From Adiantum capillus-veneris (taxonomy: Eukaryota > Streptophyta > Polypodiopsida > Polypodiales > Pteridaceae), in contig CM043966.1 of NCBI GenBank assembly GCA_014529385.2, forward strand, positions 142,584,211 through 142,648,210: DNA of 64,000 bases, given 5' to 3'. Shown one piece after another: positions 45,552 through 57,376 of the stretch. The stretch's first letter is position 1. The number at the start of each line of letters is the position of its first letter. Below the pieces are notes generated by a model. The model ran no database searches. It was not told where the DNA came from and saw nothing but the letters and a program-made list of their open reading frames with translations. A program made the position numbers and the translations under genes.

Positions 45552-46403
45552 CTTTACCTCCCACCCCGGCTCATTTCACGTCGGGTTCACCAAAGATATC
45601 GAGGGATATGTGTTCGCTACGTGAGCCGAGCAGGTGCCGGGCCTCTGGCTGTGGGAGGAGTGAAAGAGAGAGAACAAGAACAAATGATGCAATTGACTCT
45701 GGCAATTGTCGTAATCATCAATTAATCGATTAATATGTTTGAGTACAACTTAATCTTTAGCCAAGGCGGGCTGTTAACAGCACTGTCCGTCACTTGGATC
45801 ATCTGCTAACTAGGAGTTTAAGCTCTCGCTTTACAGAATTAACCAGATCGTTAACGACACCGGGCTTAACACAATGATTAATCAAACATTAGCTGATAAC
45901 AGTGGAGTAACTTCTGCAAACTTTATCTCGACTCATTGTCTCAATCTTCAGGCTTCAGAAATGATGTGCATCTTCCTACTCTGTTTGCATGCACTGCCTC
46001 AACTCCCAAAGTTCGATCCCCTTTCAACTCGAATCCCTTTGCTTATGCTCCCTTGTCTTATACTTGCTCAATCTTGTCTTATGTAGGCTCAAAGCTTATG
46101 CTTGCTTCTTGGTTCTGCTCGCCTCGTCATGCTCTAGACTTCCCAATTTTCCTTCATGCTCGGCTTGCTCAAGCTTCTAGTTCAAGCTTGAGGGGGAGAG
46201 AGAGAGAGAGAGAAAAGCTTTGACTTCTTATCAAGCTTTGGATGTCCCGAGCCCTCTCTTCCCCAAGCTTATTTTCCTACTTCGGCTCCTTGGTTCCCAA
46301 GCTCTCCCGGACCTCTTGCTCTCTCAAGCTTCGACCATGGCTCGACTCTCCAAGCTTTGACCATCTTCCTTCGTTAAGCTCCCCTTGAGCTCTCCTTCCC
46401 TTT
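45552..46403 (-). other. Probable leader of ORF-Y, left of E4
   Basis: No coding frame. Contains a 14-bp palindrome ATTAATCGATTAAT (45721-45734) and a GA run at about 46196-46214. Before E4 inserted it was continuous with 57377 onward. Confidence 0.45.
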
Positions 46404-46408
46404 GCTTC

Positions 46409-47403
46409 TATTAGCGGGTCGGTATGATGAACGTCTCCAGCATAGCTTTCTGGCACTAGCATAATGTCAATACTCAGGGAAAGTGACTCGGATGGGGCAC
46501 GGAGACTCTATGAGATCGTCAATCTCAAGAAGTGAACCTTAAAAAACAAACACACTAGCTCAACAAGCAAACCAACACTCAATGATCAAGGAAATCTATT
46601 TGTGTCCTTTCTCACAGCTCTAGGTCATCATGACATTTCGGCACTCAAACGGACTCGAAATGCAACAAAACTTTAGGAGGAGGTCTAGGACACCTAGGGG
46701 CACTATCCTAGCAAGTCTGGTCGCAATGCAACTAGGTACCAAAATCACGATCCATCATGAAAAAGTCTAGGACACCTAGGGGCACTATCCTAGCAAGTCT
46801 GGTCGCAATGCAACTAGGTACCAAAATCATGATCCATCATGAAAAAGTCATAAAAACTGCAACAAAACTATTTAGAACTGTCGTCCTATTGTCTAAAAAC
46901 ACTCTCCTATGGTCAAAACGACTAAAAACAGCAATTTAAGCACTCAAAATCTGCAATTATAGCTCATAGACGCGTAGTCTTGAACCACAATAAAACTGAC
47001 AATGCTTACACTTAAATTAAAGAGCAAAGAGAGAGGAACACAATGCAACTTTCGGATTTGAAAACTGATTACCCATTCATTAGTTGCATTGATTACAAGT
47101 TTGGAGGAGCTCGTAGCTTGAGCGTACGTTTTTTGAGCTCCCTCCTTCTTCTCAAGATAAGCCCCTTTCACATTAAGGTTATTGACCTTTATACATTGGG
47201 CATTCTAAATGGCCAGTGGACGGTTTACATGGACCTTTACAAATATCATTACAGCATTATAACTCAGGGAATTGATCCATTACTCTGGAATCAAGATTTA
47301 CACAGATATCACTACACTAGCTCAGACAAAATTATAGATTACAAATGTGGTGTCCGGCTACGTGTCCGACCAATTGGGTGCCCGTTTGATTTATCCTCAA
47401 ACA
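46409..47403 (-). repeat. E4 3' LTR
   Basis: 995 bp, about 80 bp longer than the 5' LTR because of an 82-bp tandem duplication (46684-46847). TATAAAG at 47187-47193 (minus). It contains two copies of the one-armed palindrome (centres 46747.5 and 46829.5), reading GGATCGTGATTTT and GGATCATGATTTT on the minus strand. Confidence 0.92.
46684..46847. repeat. 82-bp tandem duplication in the E4 3' LTR
   Basis: 46684-46765 and 46766-46847 are nearly identical; one difference is CACGATCC versus CATGATCC. The 5' LTR has a single copy. The unit contains the one-armed palindrome. Confidence 0.92.
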
Positions 47404-47439
47404 TTCCCCCCTTCCTAATTCGTGTCGTCCCTCGACACG
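47404..47439 (-). promoter_or_regulatory. E4 3' polypurine tract and pre-PPT stem-loop
   Basis: Plus-strand TTCCCCCCTTCC (47404-47415) is the PPT on the element strand. CGTGTCG/CGACACG (47421-47427 with 47433-47439) forms the stem-loop with a 5-nt loop. Relative to E1 and E3 the stem differs at paired positions (A-T to G-C). Confidence 0.85.
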
Positions 47440-47939
47440 ACCTTGTGCAGTCTTGTCATAGGGTTGTCTTCAGCTTTGTCTTTAAGGTTGGACTCTAGCT
47501 TGGGAAGTTCTTTGTCGTTGATGAAGCTCCCCCCTTCCTTGAGTGATTCATATCTGTTGTGTTGTTGATTCATGATTTGAGCTTGATTCTTGCGTCCACT
47601 TTTCTTCTTATTGCGCATTCACCGCTTCGTTGACAATTTGAGTCACTGTAGAGATGGAAGTCGATGTGTCTGAGCGTGTAGAATTGATCCTCTTTGTTGC
47701 GTGGACTTTATGATGGATTTTCTTTCAAGGTCCACTGTAATTTGAGTTTTCCACAATAGGTAGCCAATGTTGAAGCGCTGTGTGAGCTATGTATGGTTGC
47801 TATGGATAGCTCACTTGCTAAATTTTTCATTGCTTGTCGTTGTAGGCCATTCTTTGACTTGCCATTTTTTGATGGAGCTTTGTTGTCGCCCTTGAAGGTA
47901 AAAGATGCTCTTGATAAGCATATGGAGACCTGAAATTTT
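47440..47939 (-). other. E4 3' untranslated region
   Basis: Non-coding. A second purine tract on the element strand (AAGGAAGGGGGGAGC, about 47530-47544) may be the equivalent of the internal tracts in E1 and E3. Confidence 0.45.
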
Positions 47940-48615
47940 TGCTCCGAGTCGTTGTTGATTGATTTAGGTAGACATTTCCTTATTGTTGATGTAGAAGGAA
48001 CATATATAAGAAGATGATGTGAGGGTTTCTAGATTAGGGTCTTAAAACTTGGATGACCAAAGGGAAAAACCCGGTGGGATAAAAGTGCCTTTGGTATATG
48101 CTCTTATTGGAGTTGAGCATTTGGACTTAAAGTACCTGTCATGCAAGGTGAGTGCTTGGGAGAAACAAAGGAAGAGTGTCTACTGCAAGTGCCAATTATG
48201 GGACACTCTATATGCATATGAGAGATTTGTCGAACAAAAGCATGTAATGTAAGAGATGGAGTTGATGGGTGCTTCAAGGAACAAATGTAGCACATGTGAC
48301 ATCAAAAGACGTCTCAATAGCTTCCATGTTTCCAAGAAGGGTTTTCAATGTAGAAGCTTCTCCACTCATATCTCATTGTATTGAGTGCGTGAGTGTCTTT
48401 TGGACTTCCTCCTTCACTTACCACTATACTACAACGACTTTGACTCTTATGCTCACCTATACCAGCATGAGAGACATAACATAAATACGCTCAACTCTTC
48501 CAGCTTGAGCAGTACCTAGAATAACTAAGACGCTTAGACCACAAAGAATATTACGTGAAGGTTTGGAACTAATGCCTCGCTCATTTAGTGGCTTAGCTGT
48601 CCGACTTTGACTTTT
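47940..48615 (-). other. 3' module shared with E3
   Basis: Aligns with 40810-41465 in the same relative orientation (for example GGTACTGCTCAAG and TGTGGTCTAAG in both). The antisense frame 48049-48252 corresponds to that in E3. Confidence 0.65.
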
Positions 48616-48628
48616 ATGCCATGTATTT

Positions 48629-49706
48629 TTAATGGCAACTTGGACTTACCTCTTCAAGGCCAGAAACCCAATTCCATAAGTTCTGGAAATTTAGGCCTCT
48701 TCCCTTGTTTTGGTCTTTAGATGCCACCATTTTTTCTAGTAGGTTGGCATATGTTGGCTCTTCTTGACTTGCTTGTCGTATGTTCAAACTGCTTTGTGAA
48801 ACATGTCCTTCAGCTCTTGTAGGGGTTGATGTAGCTTTTCCATTATTTCCCACGAAAAACGGTTGTTGATGTGTGTGGGTTCTTTGTGATTGAGTTTCCA
48901 CTAGCAATTTTGGAACCCATCTTGTTTTTGGTCCTTGTGTGACCGTCTTTGGCATTTTATCTTCTTCTATAATTTGATGGACACTAGGCTTCGGCATCCA
49001 AACCTGATGATTCCTGTTGTAAAAGCCTTGCTTTTGTAACTGATCACAAGGTATCCATCTGTAGATTGCAGTAGCCTTGGTTGTAATTGGCTTCCGTTGG
49101 CTTTTGGTTGTCATTGCTTGCTTTGGAGTAGAAGCTTGTGTTGCCTGATTTCTCTTCATTGTTCCAGATTGAGTTACAATTTGTGGTAACCATATTTGAG
49201 TGTTACCTTCATAAAATACTTGTGCTTCAAGTAGCTTAATTGGAATCATCTTCAGCTACATCTGTTTGTGATGGGTAGCTTCGTTGAAGTTTGACTTTGG
49301 TACCCATACTTGTTGTGTTGCTTTCTTGGAAGGTCTTTTCTTCTGTCCTTTTTTGTTGTTTTTCTTTCTCCTATTTGAGTTGTTTGTCATGCGTTTATAG
49401 CGCATCTTGTTCTTTGTAGAGCACGTTGGTTGAGGTGGGTAGGTCCAGGCTATTACTTTAGGCTTTTTGGCCCCAAATATTAGTGTTTCCTTAAAAGTAG
49501 CCCTGAGCAGTGATTGACTCATTTGATGCTACCCACCCTATCACCTTTTTTTGTTGATGTTGAACTTGTGTTTCATGTATCCAAACTGGGTCTTTGACTT
49601 GGATGTGCTCTTTGGATACTAACACTTGGTTGATTCTCTTCAGCGTCTTCTTGATTCTTATTTGTGATGGAAACTTTGGTTGATAGACTTTTTTTTTGTT
49701 TTCCAT
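48629..49706 (-). pseudogene. E4 W-x-P-K repeat region, frameshifted
   Basis: Three overlapping minus-strand frames (49706-49491, 49522-49256, 49249-48629) carry six spaced motifs: PVWIHE, QVWVPK, QIWLPQ, RWIPCD, QVWMPK and RWVPK. Two of them are preceded by a similar QxFYxxN segment (AQVFYEGN, KQGFYNRN), so the repeat unit is longer than the W-x-P-K core. One frameshift and a stop make it a pseudogene. Confidence 0.65.
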
Positions 49707-50400
49707 TGCATTGTCGATGGTTTGGATCTTGATGTAGAGGCTTCATTGGAAGTTTGATGTAGGCTCGTTGAAGGTAAAGTCTTTTTGTGAGGTTGATATA
49801 CTTCAGTGTTTACCTTTGCTTTACCTTTTTCTAATATGCTTGGTTGCTCCTTCTTTGCATGGATTTGAGAAGCTTCATGGAGTCTTACCATTGTCGTTGT
49901 TGAAGCTTTTGATTGTTGTTGAAAGAATATGTTCCTCCAGCTTTCTGTAAGGATCAGACTCTCTTTGATATGGTGGGAGTCGATTATGTGGAAAGTATCT
50001 TTATACTCCCCGGTACTCAATTTGAGTATGGCTTCTGCCACTCCGAAGCTAGGAATTGGAATTTTTGAACTTGTGTACACAATCTCCGCTCGCTTCGTGA
50101 TGGTGGCTTTCCCATTGATCCAAGTTCTGTATGTCATTAGATTCTTTGTTGCTTCTGGGTTTATCACAGCTGAACATGTTATTTTGGTTCATGTTTCTCC
50201 GCATATGCCGAATTTGATCGTCGTAGGAGACAATTGATCTTCTTCCTTGTCCCTGTTCTTCTTTTGATCTTGCGTTTGTTGAACATTTGACGTTGAACTT
50301 GGAAACTTTGCTCTTTGATCTTCTTTTGTTTGCGGTTTTTCTGTGGTCGACTTCTTTGAAACAGCTTCTGGTTATTCTTCAGGTATGTCAATGATGACAT
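49658..50400 (-). pseudogene. E4 second protease-like domain, active site lost
   Basis: The frame 50167-49658 reads AVINPEATKNLMTYRTWI, KLSTGEYKDTFHIID and ESLILTESWRN. Aligned with the second domain of E1 (ALLDLGAQTNLLS ... HPLLLGQPW) it has the same spacing of landmarks but N-P-E in place of D-x-G. Upstream, 50400-50179 is charged linker in another frame. I infer a decayed or repurposed retropepsin fold; similarity is weak. Confidence 0.45.
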
Positions 50401-50614
50401 ATTCTCATTGTTGCTCTGCTTCCTTCATGTGCACTTTGGCATGATGCTCCATGACGTAGCTATCTGTTTCACCTTTTATGCTTTCGCACTCACAAACTTA
50501 GTTAGCTTCCTTTAACACCTTTATCGTAAACAAGGGAGTTACATCATACCCATCTTCATCGCAAAACTTAGTAAGGGTCACCTATTTCACACAGACATCA
50601 AGAGTTGCCAGTAT

Positions 50615-51240
50615 TTAATCCCATCCAAAGGGTTCAAATAACTCCTCTGGAAAAGGTTCTGGTAAATATGCCTCATCTTCTACTGAACGCTCTAGGATGC
50701 AATCTTCCTTTCCAAGACTTACACTTGCAGGATCTCCGTACATCCAAATATGGGCTTTGCTTTCTAAATCAGTTGTGGAGTTTAAGTCTTCCCCCGGGGT
50801 TCGCACTACATCTTTATAACTATGATCCTTGACACTGATTTTCGTTGTGACCTCTTTGTGTCTCAAATAGATATAGTCATAGCCCCAGTCTTGTACCATT
50901 TTGAGCTGGAGCATGAATGGTTTGCCCAATATGATGTCAAAGTTGCTGCTCTTGTCAAAAATCATTATGGCAAAGGTGTGCTCATACTCGATGCCACACG
51001 AGGATAGAATGATTTGTTCTAATATTCCAATCGGTTTCTCCATGGATCCATCCGCTAATTGCAGTTTCATTCGAGTTTTCCTAAGAGCAGGCTTTCCCAT
51101 TTTTTCCATATCTCTTTGGTTGCAATGGCAATTCCTGCCCCACTATCTAATATAGCAACCGTCTTTACTCCTTTGTACTCAAGTGGTAAGGTGGTGTTTC
51201 CTTCGTCTCCTTCACAGTAGTCACCCACCTTATTTACCGG
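50615..51240 (-). pseudogene. E4 protease PR1, frameshifted
   Basis: Minus-strand translation gives PVPVNKVGDYCEGDEGNTT, an active-site D-S-G-A near 51150, KEIWKKW, then after a frameshift near 51105 KLQLADGSMEKPIGILEQ, CGIEYEHTFAI, FDIILGKPFM and EPFPEELFEPFGW. Order and residues match E3 PR1, and all key residues survive apart from the frameshift. Confidence 0.85.
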
Positions 51241-51252
51241 TACTGGCTTTGT

Positions 51253-53604
51253 CTACGGTTTCTTAGGCATGGTGTCATCCATATTTTTGTCCACAAGTTG
51301 GTCATGAGAAGGGATTTTCAACCCCATGTTTTCCAAGTGTTTGGCCATTTGGCCCCATAGATGCGGTCTAATTTTCAGTAGCCCTGAGAGATAAAGTGTG
51401 CATTGTATAGGAGAAGACATCAATTCATGCAAGATCTTGGTATCCATCATTTTTGGTGTGGCTTTCCACTGAGAAGGTACCATTTTAATCTCCGATTTTG
51501 TTTCGAGTTCTCCTATGAAAGATGGCAAAGCCTTTAGGGAGCGTGGTTTACTCTCTTTAGATGTGATAGACCCAACATCCCCGTATAGAGATCGTATATC
51601 CCTGGGAAGAATTTGTGATCCATGTTTATCTCAGGGATAGGTGCTGACTGTAAAGTAGCACTACCATCTTTTCGGTTTCTGATTGATTCCCACCAGGATT
51701 GTGGCCACGGTTCTTCTACCTCCGGAATAGGCATCACTACTGGTGATCCCACCCCATCTGTGGCATTGGCTACTTCCCTTGTATCTAAAAGTGCCTCAAA
51801 CCTCGACCCTCCTTGGTCTTTGTTTATAATACCCTGGCTCTCCAATTCTTGGACTTTATCGCGGATTAGCACCTCGGTTTTGGGAGCATCTGGAACTGGT
51901 TCCATAAGAGCTTGGGCCTTTTGGATGAGCTCCTTGCACATTTGCAACCTCTCTTTTTCATACCCTGGATGAGGATACATTAGCCATCTATGGTTTGGTT
52001 GGGTTTTAGCCTAGCTTCATAAGCTTGCAAGATCGCATCCAAAGGTTCACCACTTTGTCGACCAAGACTGAACCTTCTGAGTTAGTCTTTGACTCTTTAG
52101 GTCTCTTTGTATTTGTTCCTTTCTTGCTCTTATCTAAGCTGCTCTCTTGTTTGATTCAGTTTAGTTTCCAAAGCCGCTTTCTCCTTCAGTCTCTTCAATT
52201 TCATTTTGTCTCGTCTGCCTTTCTATGATCTTCTTCCGAAGCTTCTCACCGATTTGTTCTCAACTTCTGTTTGAACAGGCAATGTGGCTTTTTCAGCTGG
52301 TTTGTTTTTGGCAGCTTCTTGCGCTTGAGCTCGAGTCATCACGTTTAAAGGAATGGAAGATTCTCCCTCGGATCCGCTTGAAGAAGGCATCATGCCTACA
52401 ACATTCATTGTTGCTTTCCCTTTGTAGTCTGGATTTTTAGCAATGTGTTGGCGTAGATGGTCTATCCCACAGTGTTGTTGATTCGCTCTTCGGAGATGAG
52501 GTAGTACTAGTCGCATTATCTGTATCTTCACTCACCTCTCCGTAGGCCTTGCAATTGTCAACTAGATATAGAGCTTCTCTAGTGACTTGCTCAAACGTTG
52601 TGCATCCTTTTAGATGTAGGTCCTTTTTGAGAGTTTCATTTCTCAAGACCTCTATAAAGCGAACTGATAATCTCTCATCTTGCGGTAACTCTCTCACAGG
52701 ACACTGTATCAATGTATTGTTTGAAGCGAAGCAAAGCTTCCTTCACTCTTTCGTTCGCTTTTTGTTTGAAAGCATAGATTTGGGACATGGTGTTATGTTT
52801 GATTCCCCTTTTTGAGAATTCCTCTACAAAGTCTTGTAAGAGTTGTGCTATGTTTGGAAAATCATCTCTATTTAGTGGTTGGAACCAAGTCAAGGCTATT
52901 TCTTCCACTGTTAACCCAAATCCCTCATACTGAGTATGGAAATCCGCAATCTGTTCAGCTCGCAACACTTGTTTGAAGAGTGAGACATGAGCATATGGAT
53001 CCCCTGACCCATTGTATTTTATCTTGACACATTGAACCACTTGATATGGTCTTATTTGTTGTGGTTTAGTCACCAATTTAACCAATTCGTGGTCTCTTGG
53101 AAAGACATCTCTCGCCCTATCCTCTCGTCTTTGAGAGAATCCCGGTGGAATACTCTCTGATGTGTATTGTGGCATCATTATTGGATAAAAGTAAGTAGAG
53201 ATCGGAGTACCCTTGTATGTGTATTGTTCTACGTCAATTGGATCAACAAGTTTGTACTCTCTTCCATAATTATCTACCATCAAAACTTGCACTCCATTGG
53301 CATATGTATACGTGAATGCATAGAGGTTCTTATGGGTGGTCAACTCTCTAGCATAGGGCTCTTCACACTTGTAGAAGATATATGGATCCCCGTTTGTGAA
53401 TCTATATAAGCCCTCATGAGTGTAATCTATAAGCACTCTCCTGGATTCATTGGCTTTGATGAATCTCACGTTTGGTTTATTCATTAGAGGATGCCTCTCC
53501 TCTAGGTATTCTCTCAATCCCTCTGTTGAAGGCATTGCAGCGTTTCTTGCGTTTTTCATGTCTCCGAGTGGAGTAGAGAACCCTGGTGGTGGATGATTTG
53601 TCAT
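51253..53604 (-). pseudogene. gag: E4 Gag, frameshifted, zinc knuckles deleted
   Basis: ATG at 53604 (MTNHPPPGFSTPLGD) begins with the conserved N-terminal block (EGLYRFTNG, FYKCEEPY, LYAFTYTYA, DNYGREY). The capsid region is close to E1 (GSGDPYAHVSLFKQVLRAEQ, FHTQYEGFGLTVEEIALTWF, FSKRGIKHNTMSQIY). A frameshift near 52690 leads to 52712-52437 (TLKKDLHLKGCTTFEQVTRE), then 52531-52223. Here the two zinc knuckles seen in E1 are missing and the text jumps to KNPDYKGKATMNVVG. 51980-51534 and 51528-51253 give the Gag C-terminus (LQMCKELIQKAQALMEP). Not functional. Confidence 0.85.
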
Positions 53605-54055
53605 GGTTAAGGCTCATTCAAAAGTCTCAAGATAGTCCTTGACAATCCCACTTTGGCTTAGTGCAACATATACCCTTTTGCCCTTGATGAGGTCTCTCAG
53701 AAGTTAGGAATTTTGACTTTTTGGTCTCTGGAAAAAACTTATCTTGGGATACCCTAAAATTTTGGATTTAGGAAACCTAGTAAAATTCAGCTCTAAAACC
53801 TAGTTTGTGCTATTGCCCACAAGATTTCTTCCTAGCTATACCTGACTCAATCTGGAGTTGTCTATCAAAAGTTAGAGCACTCTTGGTGAACTGCACTTGA
53901 AACAGCACTCAAAACAGTCTCAGGACCAGAAAACAGAAACTTTGGCTTGTTTCTTGGTCTCTAGAAGGTATTTTTAGCTCAAACTTGAGATTTGGGATGT
54001 ACTCAAGTATGTCTATAAGATCACCAAGTCACATACCCCCACTATGCTGAGAGGT
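53605..54055 (-). other. E4 leader next to Gag
   Basis: Non-coding, no feature seen. Confidence 0.5.
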
Positions 54056-55909
54056 ACATGGATCGCGATCCATGTTCTCTGTTAAATTTTATTTTTTTTT
54101 AAAAATTTTCCAAATTTTGCATGTGTGTAGACAAGGTCATATGCAAGCTATATACCAATTTTTAGCAAATTCTGAGGTTGAGGTACATGGATCGTGATCC
54201 ATGTTCAACCACATCTGGACTTGTCGTCTTAGGGGTTTGTTCTTGACTATGCCCACAAGCTAAATCTCAAATATTTTTGGATTTGGACTTGTTTTGACAG
54301 GTCAAATACCCAATACTAGGTTTGCACTGTGGTTTTCTGTGTGTCACCTGTTTTGCTCCCTTTTGACCCAAATTTGCTCAATTTTTTCCAAAACTAGACT
54401 TGGGGATATGTTTCCTTGTGTATGCACCATTGATCTGGAAAGTTTAAGGTCAAGCTGTCACTATGGGTACGTGGATCGCGATCCATGTTTGGAGCCTAAA
54501 TTGACTTCTTTTGGAACCATCAGAATCAAAATGATTAGGAGACCCTATGGTGTCAAAAGTTTTGAAAATGGACCTCTGAATTGAAAGTTAGGTCAGTTCT
54601 GGCACTTGCACAGAGTACTTTGCAGTTCTGGGCTCTTAGACAGGTTTTTGATATCCAATTTCACTTTTGAAAAGGCCACTAGATTCCTTGTGATGTCCTC
54701 TAGCTATGGTGCAAGTTTGGTATCAGACTGTGACAAAGGAACATGGATCGCGATCCATGTACCTATGTGTCAGATTGCATTGAAACTTGACACACAACTT
54801 CCCCTTGGTCTCCTGATCCCTACTATATGGTTTTTGTGTGATTTGGACTTGTTTAGGTCATACAAAAGTCAATCCCTAGGTATGTTTTAGGGTTTTCACC
54901 TTGAACAGTTTTTGGCTCTTTTCACCCACTTTTTGAACTTTTTTAACAAAATTTCCTAAGGGACTTTTGTTCACAATGGTCTCTGCTATACGCTGGAAAA
55001 GTTTCTGTCCAAAAATTTCTCAAGGGTACATGGATCGCAATCCATGTTCCACCACTTTTGGATCTGAATTTTTGGTGTGCTGATAGCTTATGATGTTTGT
55101 AGCTTACTCACAAATTTTTGTGGAATTTGGATTAGGTTTGCCCTACCAAATCTGACTTCTACAGTCTGTTGTGGCAGTTTTGACAATGAACTGTTTTTGG
55201 CTCTTTTGACCACTTTTTACAAGTTTTTTGCAAATGGTTCCTTTGGGAAAAGTGTTTGTCTATGTATCAGCTATCCACAGCTCAAATCTCAGCCAAAATC
55301 AATTTCAAAAAATTTTCATAAGGTACATGGATCGCGATCCATGTTTGACCACATTTTGACATGAAACTCGGTCATCTTGAAGACCATGTTATGGTGATAC
55401 TCTTCCCCAAATCTTTTTGAATTTGGACAACTTTTTTCTAGTCAAAAGTGAGTTTTTATGTCTGCCCTACGGGTTTTTTCACTAGTTTCTGTATTTGGCT
55501 TTTGATCAACTTTTTTCAATTTTTTGCTATAGTCCCTTTTGGCAAAGTTGTTCCAAATGATATCAGGAATGTACTTGTCAAATATTAGTCACAAATGCCA
55601 AAAAGGTACATGGATCGCGATCCATGTTTGGCAGCATTTTTTCATGAATTTTGTTATGTTGGTTCTTTATGCCTTGTAGAAGCCAAATCTCACCCCTTTT
55701 TGAATTTGGATCCCAAAATCTCAAGATTTGCTCAATTTTGTGTTTGCAATGCCTGTTTTGTTGGTTTTGCGCTAATAATCAATTCTGATGTGATTTTTGA
55801 CTTTTTCTTTCAAGACAACTTGATGAGAGCAATGTCCCAATGACACTCAATGTAACTGGTCACTTTTTTACAAATTTGGTCTCTGAGGTACATGGATCGC
55901 GATCCATGT
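54056..55909. repeat. E4 leader palindrome array (TCGCGA core)
   Basis: Eight palindromes with consensus ACATGGATCGCGATCCATGT at 54056-54075, 54185-54204, 54469-54488, 54741-54760, 55028-55047, 55325-55344, 55608-55627 and 55890-55909. Five are perfect over 20 bp; 54185, 54469 and 55028 have one mismatch each. Centres are 129, 284, 272, 287, 297, 283 and 282 nt apart. Most are preceded by GG or AGGT on the plus strand and followed by TT or TC. The intervening text is diverged but keeps a common flavour (for example ATTTGGA, TTTTTGGCTCTTTT). Confidence 0.95.
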
Positions 55910-56437
55910 TCCTCTATAGAATCTGGCCAAACTTCTCAGATTGCTTCTAGAGAGTCTGTTGATGCCTTTGATCCACAAATTTTTGAATTTGGATCACTTT
56001 TGAGGTCTCTACCATCAAATTTTCAGAATTTCAGAGTTATGGTCATTTTGGCCAAAATATGGTTTTCACCCTTTTTACCCTCAATCTTTTAGCCCAAATT
56101 TGATGGTGTAGTTTCTACTTACCCTACTCATAAGTAGTGAAATGAAACATGAAACAAAAACTAACAAAACGATACAAAATAAAGTCGTAACGGAAAATGG
56201 TACAGCACTCTGAAAGTAATGAGAAAATCAAAGAATGAAATGATTTTGGCTATCTCACTCACAACCCTCTTTACTTCTCAAGAATAGATCTAGCAAGTCC
56301 TCGACTTCTAGACTCTACCAAGCACTAAACCCCGTGTCTAGCTGCTTCACTGCTAAAGTGTAAGTGGAATGGAAGACAAATCTTTAGAAAAAGACGCTCG
56401 AAAAATGCACTAGGTCACTCACCATCTAAGGATCATA

Positions 56438-56455
56438 TCCCCAACAATGGTGCCA
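56438..56455 (-). promoter_or_regulatory. E4 primer-binding site
   Basis: On the minus strand TGGCACCATTGTTGGGG begins one base after the 5' LTR end. It resembles the TGGCGCCGTTGCCGGGG-type sites of plant gypsy elements of the Tat/Athila group. The exact tRNA is not assigned. Confidence 0.75.
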
Positions 56456-56456
56456 A

Positions 56457-57371
56457 TGTTAGCGGGTCGCCATGACGGACGTCTACAACATAGCTTTCTG
56501 GCACTAAAATAATGTCAATACTCAGGGAAAGTGACTCGGATGGGGCACGGAGACTCTATGAGATCTTCAATCTCAAGAAGTGAACCTTAACAAGAGAACA
56601 CACTAGCTCAACAAGCAAACCAACACTCAATGATCAGGGAAATTTGCCTATATCCTTTCTCACAGCTCTAGGTCATCACGCCATTTCCGCACTCGAACGA
56701 CTCGAAATGCAACGAAACTTTAGGAGGAGGTCTAGGACACCTAGGGTCACTATCCTAGCAAGTCTGATCACAATCCAACAAGGTACCAAAATCATGATTC
56801 ATTATGAAAAAGGTCCTGAAAACTGCAAAAAAACTATCGAGAAAGGTCGCCCTATGGTCTAGGAACACTCTCCTATGGTCAAAACGACTCAAAATAGTGA
56901 TTTAAGCACTCGAATCTGCAATTATAGCTCACAATTGTGTAGTCGCGAACCACAGCAGAACTGACAATGCTTACAATTAAATTAAAGAGCAAAGAGAGAG
57001 CAACACAATGCAAGTTTTCGAATCGAAAACGGATTTCCAAATCATTAGCTGCGATGATTACGAGGTTGGAGCAGCTCGTAGCTTGAGCGTACGTTTTTTC
57101 AGCTCCCTTCCTCTTCTCAAGATAAGCCTCTTTCACATTAAGGTTATTGACCTTTATACCTAGGGCATTCTAAATGGTCAGTGGGGCCGGTTTACATGGA
57201 CCTTTACAAATATTATTACAGCATTACAACTCAGGGAATTGATCCATTACTCTGGAATCAGGATTTACACAGAGTAACACTACACTAGCTCGAACAAAAT
57301 AATAGACTACAAATGTGGTGTCCAGCTACGTGTCCGACCAGTTGGGCGCCCGTTTGATTTATCCTCAAACA
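56457..57371 (-). repeat. E4 5' LTR
   Basis: 915 bp; on the minus strand TGTTTGAGGATAAATC to CGCTAACA. TATAAAG at 57152-57158 (minus), one-armed palindrome centred at 56794.5. Confidence 0.92.
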
Positions 57372-57376
57372 GCTTC

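Larger units (their letters stand above)
46409..57371 (-). mobile_element. Ty3/gypsy element E4, complete ends, minus strand
   Basis: Both LTRs are present (56457-57371 is 5', 46409-47403 is 3' in element orientation) and flanked by the same 5 bp, GCTTC (46404-46408 and 57372-57376). A primer site follows the 5' LTR and a PPT precedes the 3' LTR. In order: palindrome leader, Gag, PR1, PR2-like domain, W-x-P-K region, E3-type 3' module. No RT, RNase H or integrase. The LTRs differ at roughly one base in ten over the last 360 bp, so it is much older than Copia-A. Confidence 0.93.

Noticed and set aside
45577-45593. Possible primer-binding site (TGGTGAACCCGACGTGA on the minus strand) before ORF-Y
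   Set aside because: No LTR end is adjacent and I cannot match it to a tRNA 3' end with confidence.
45721-45734. Palindrome ATTAATCGATTAAT as a member of the palindrome system
   Set aside because: Single, short, without CGCG core or periodic partners; likely chance in A/T-rich DNA.
54056-55909. CRISPR-like array (regular repeats with unique spacers)
   Set aside because: Repeats are full palindromes of 20 bp with about 280-nt spacers inside a plant retrotransposon; spacing and context do not fit CRISPR.
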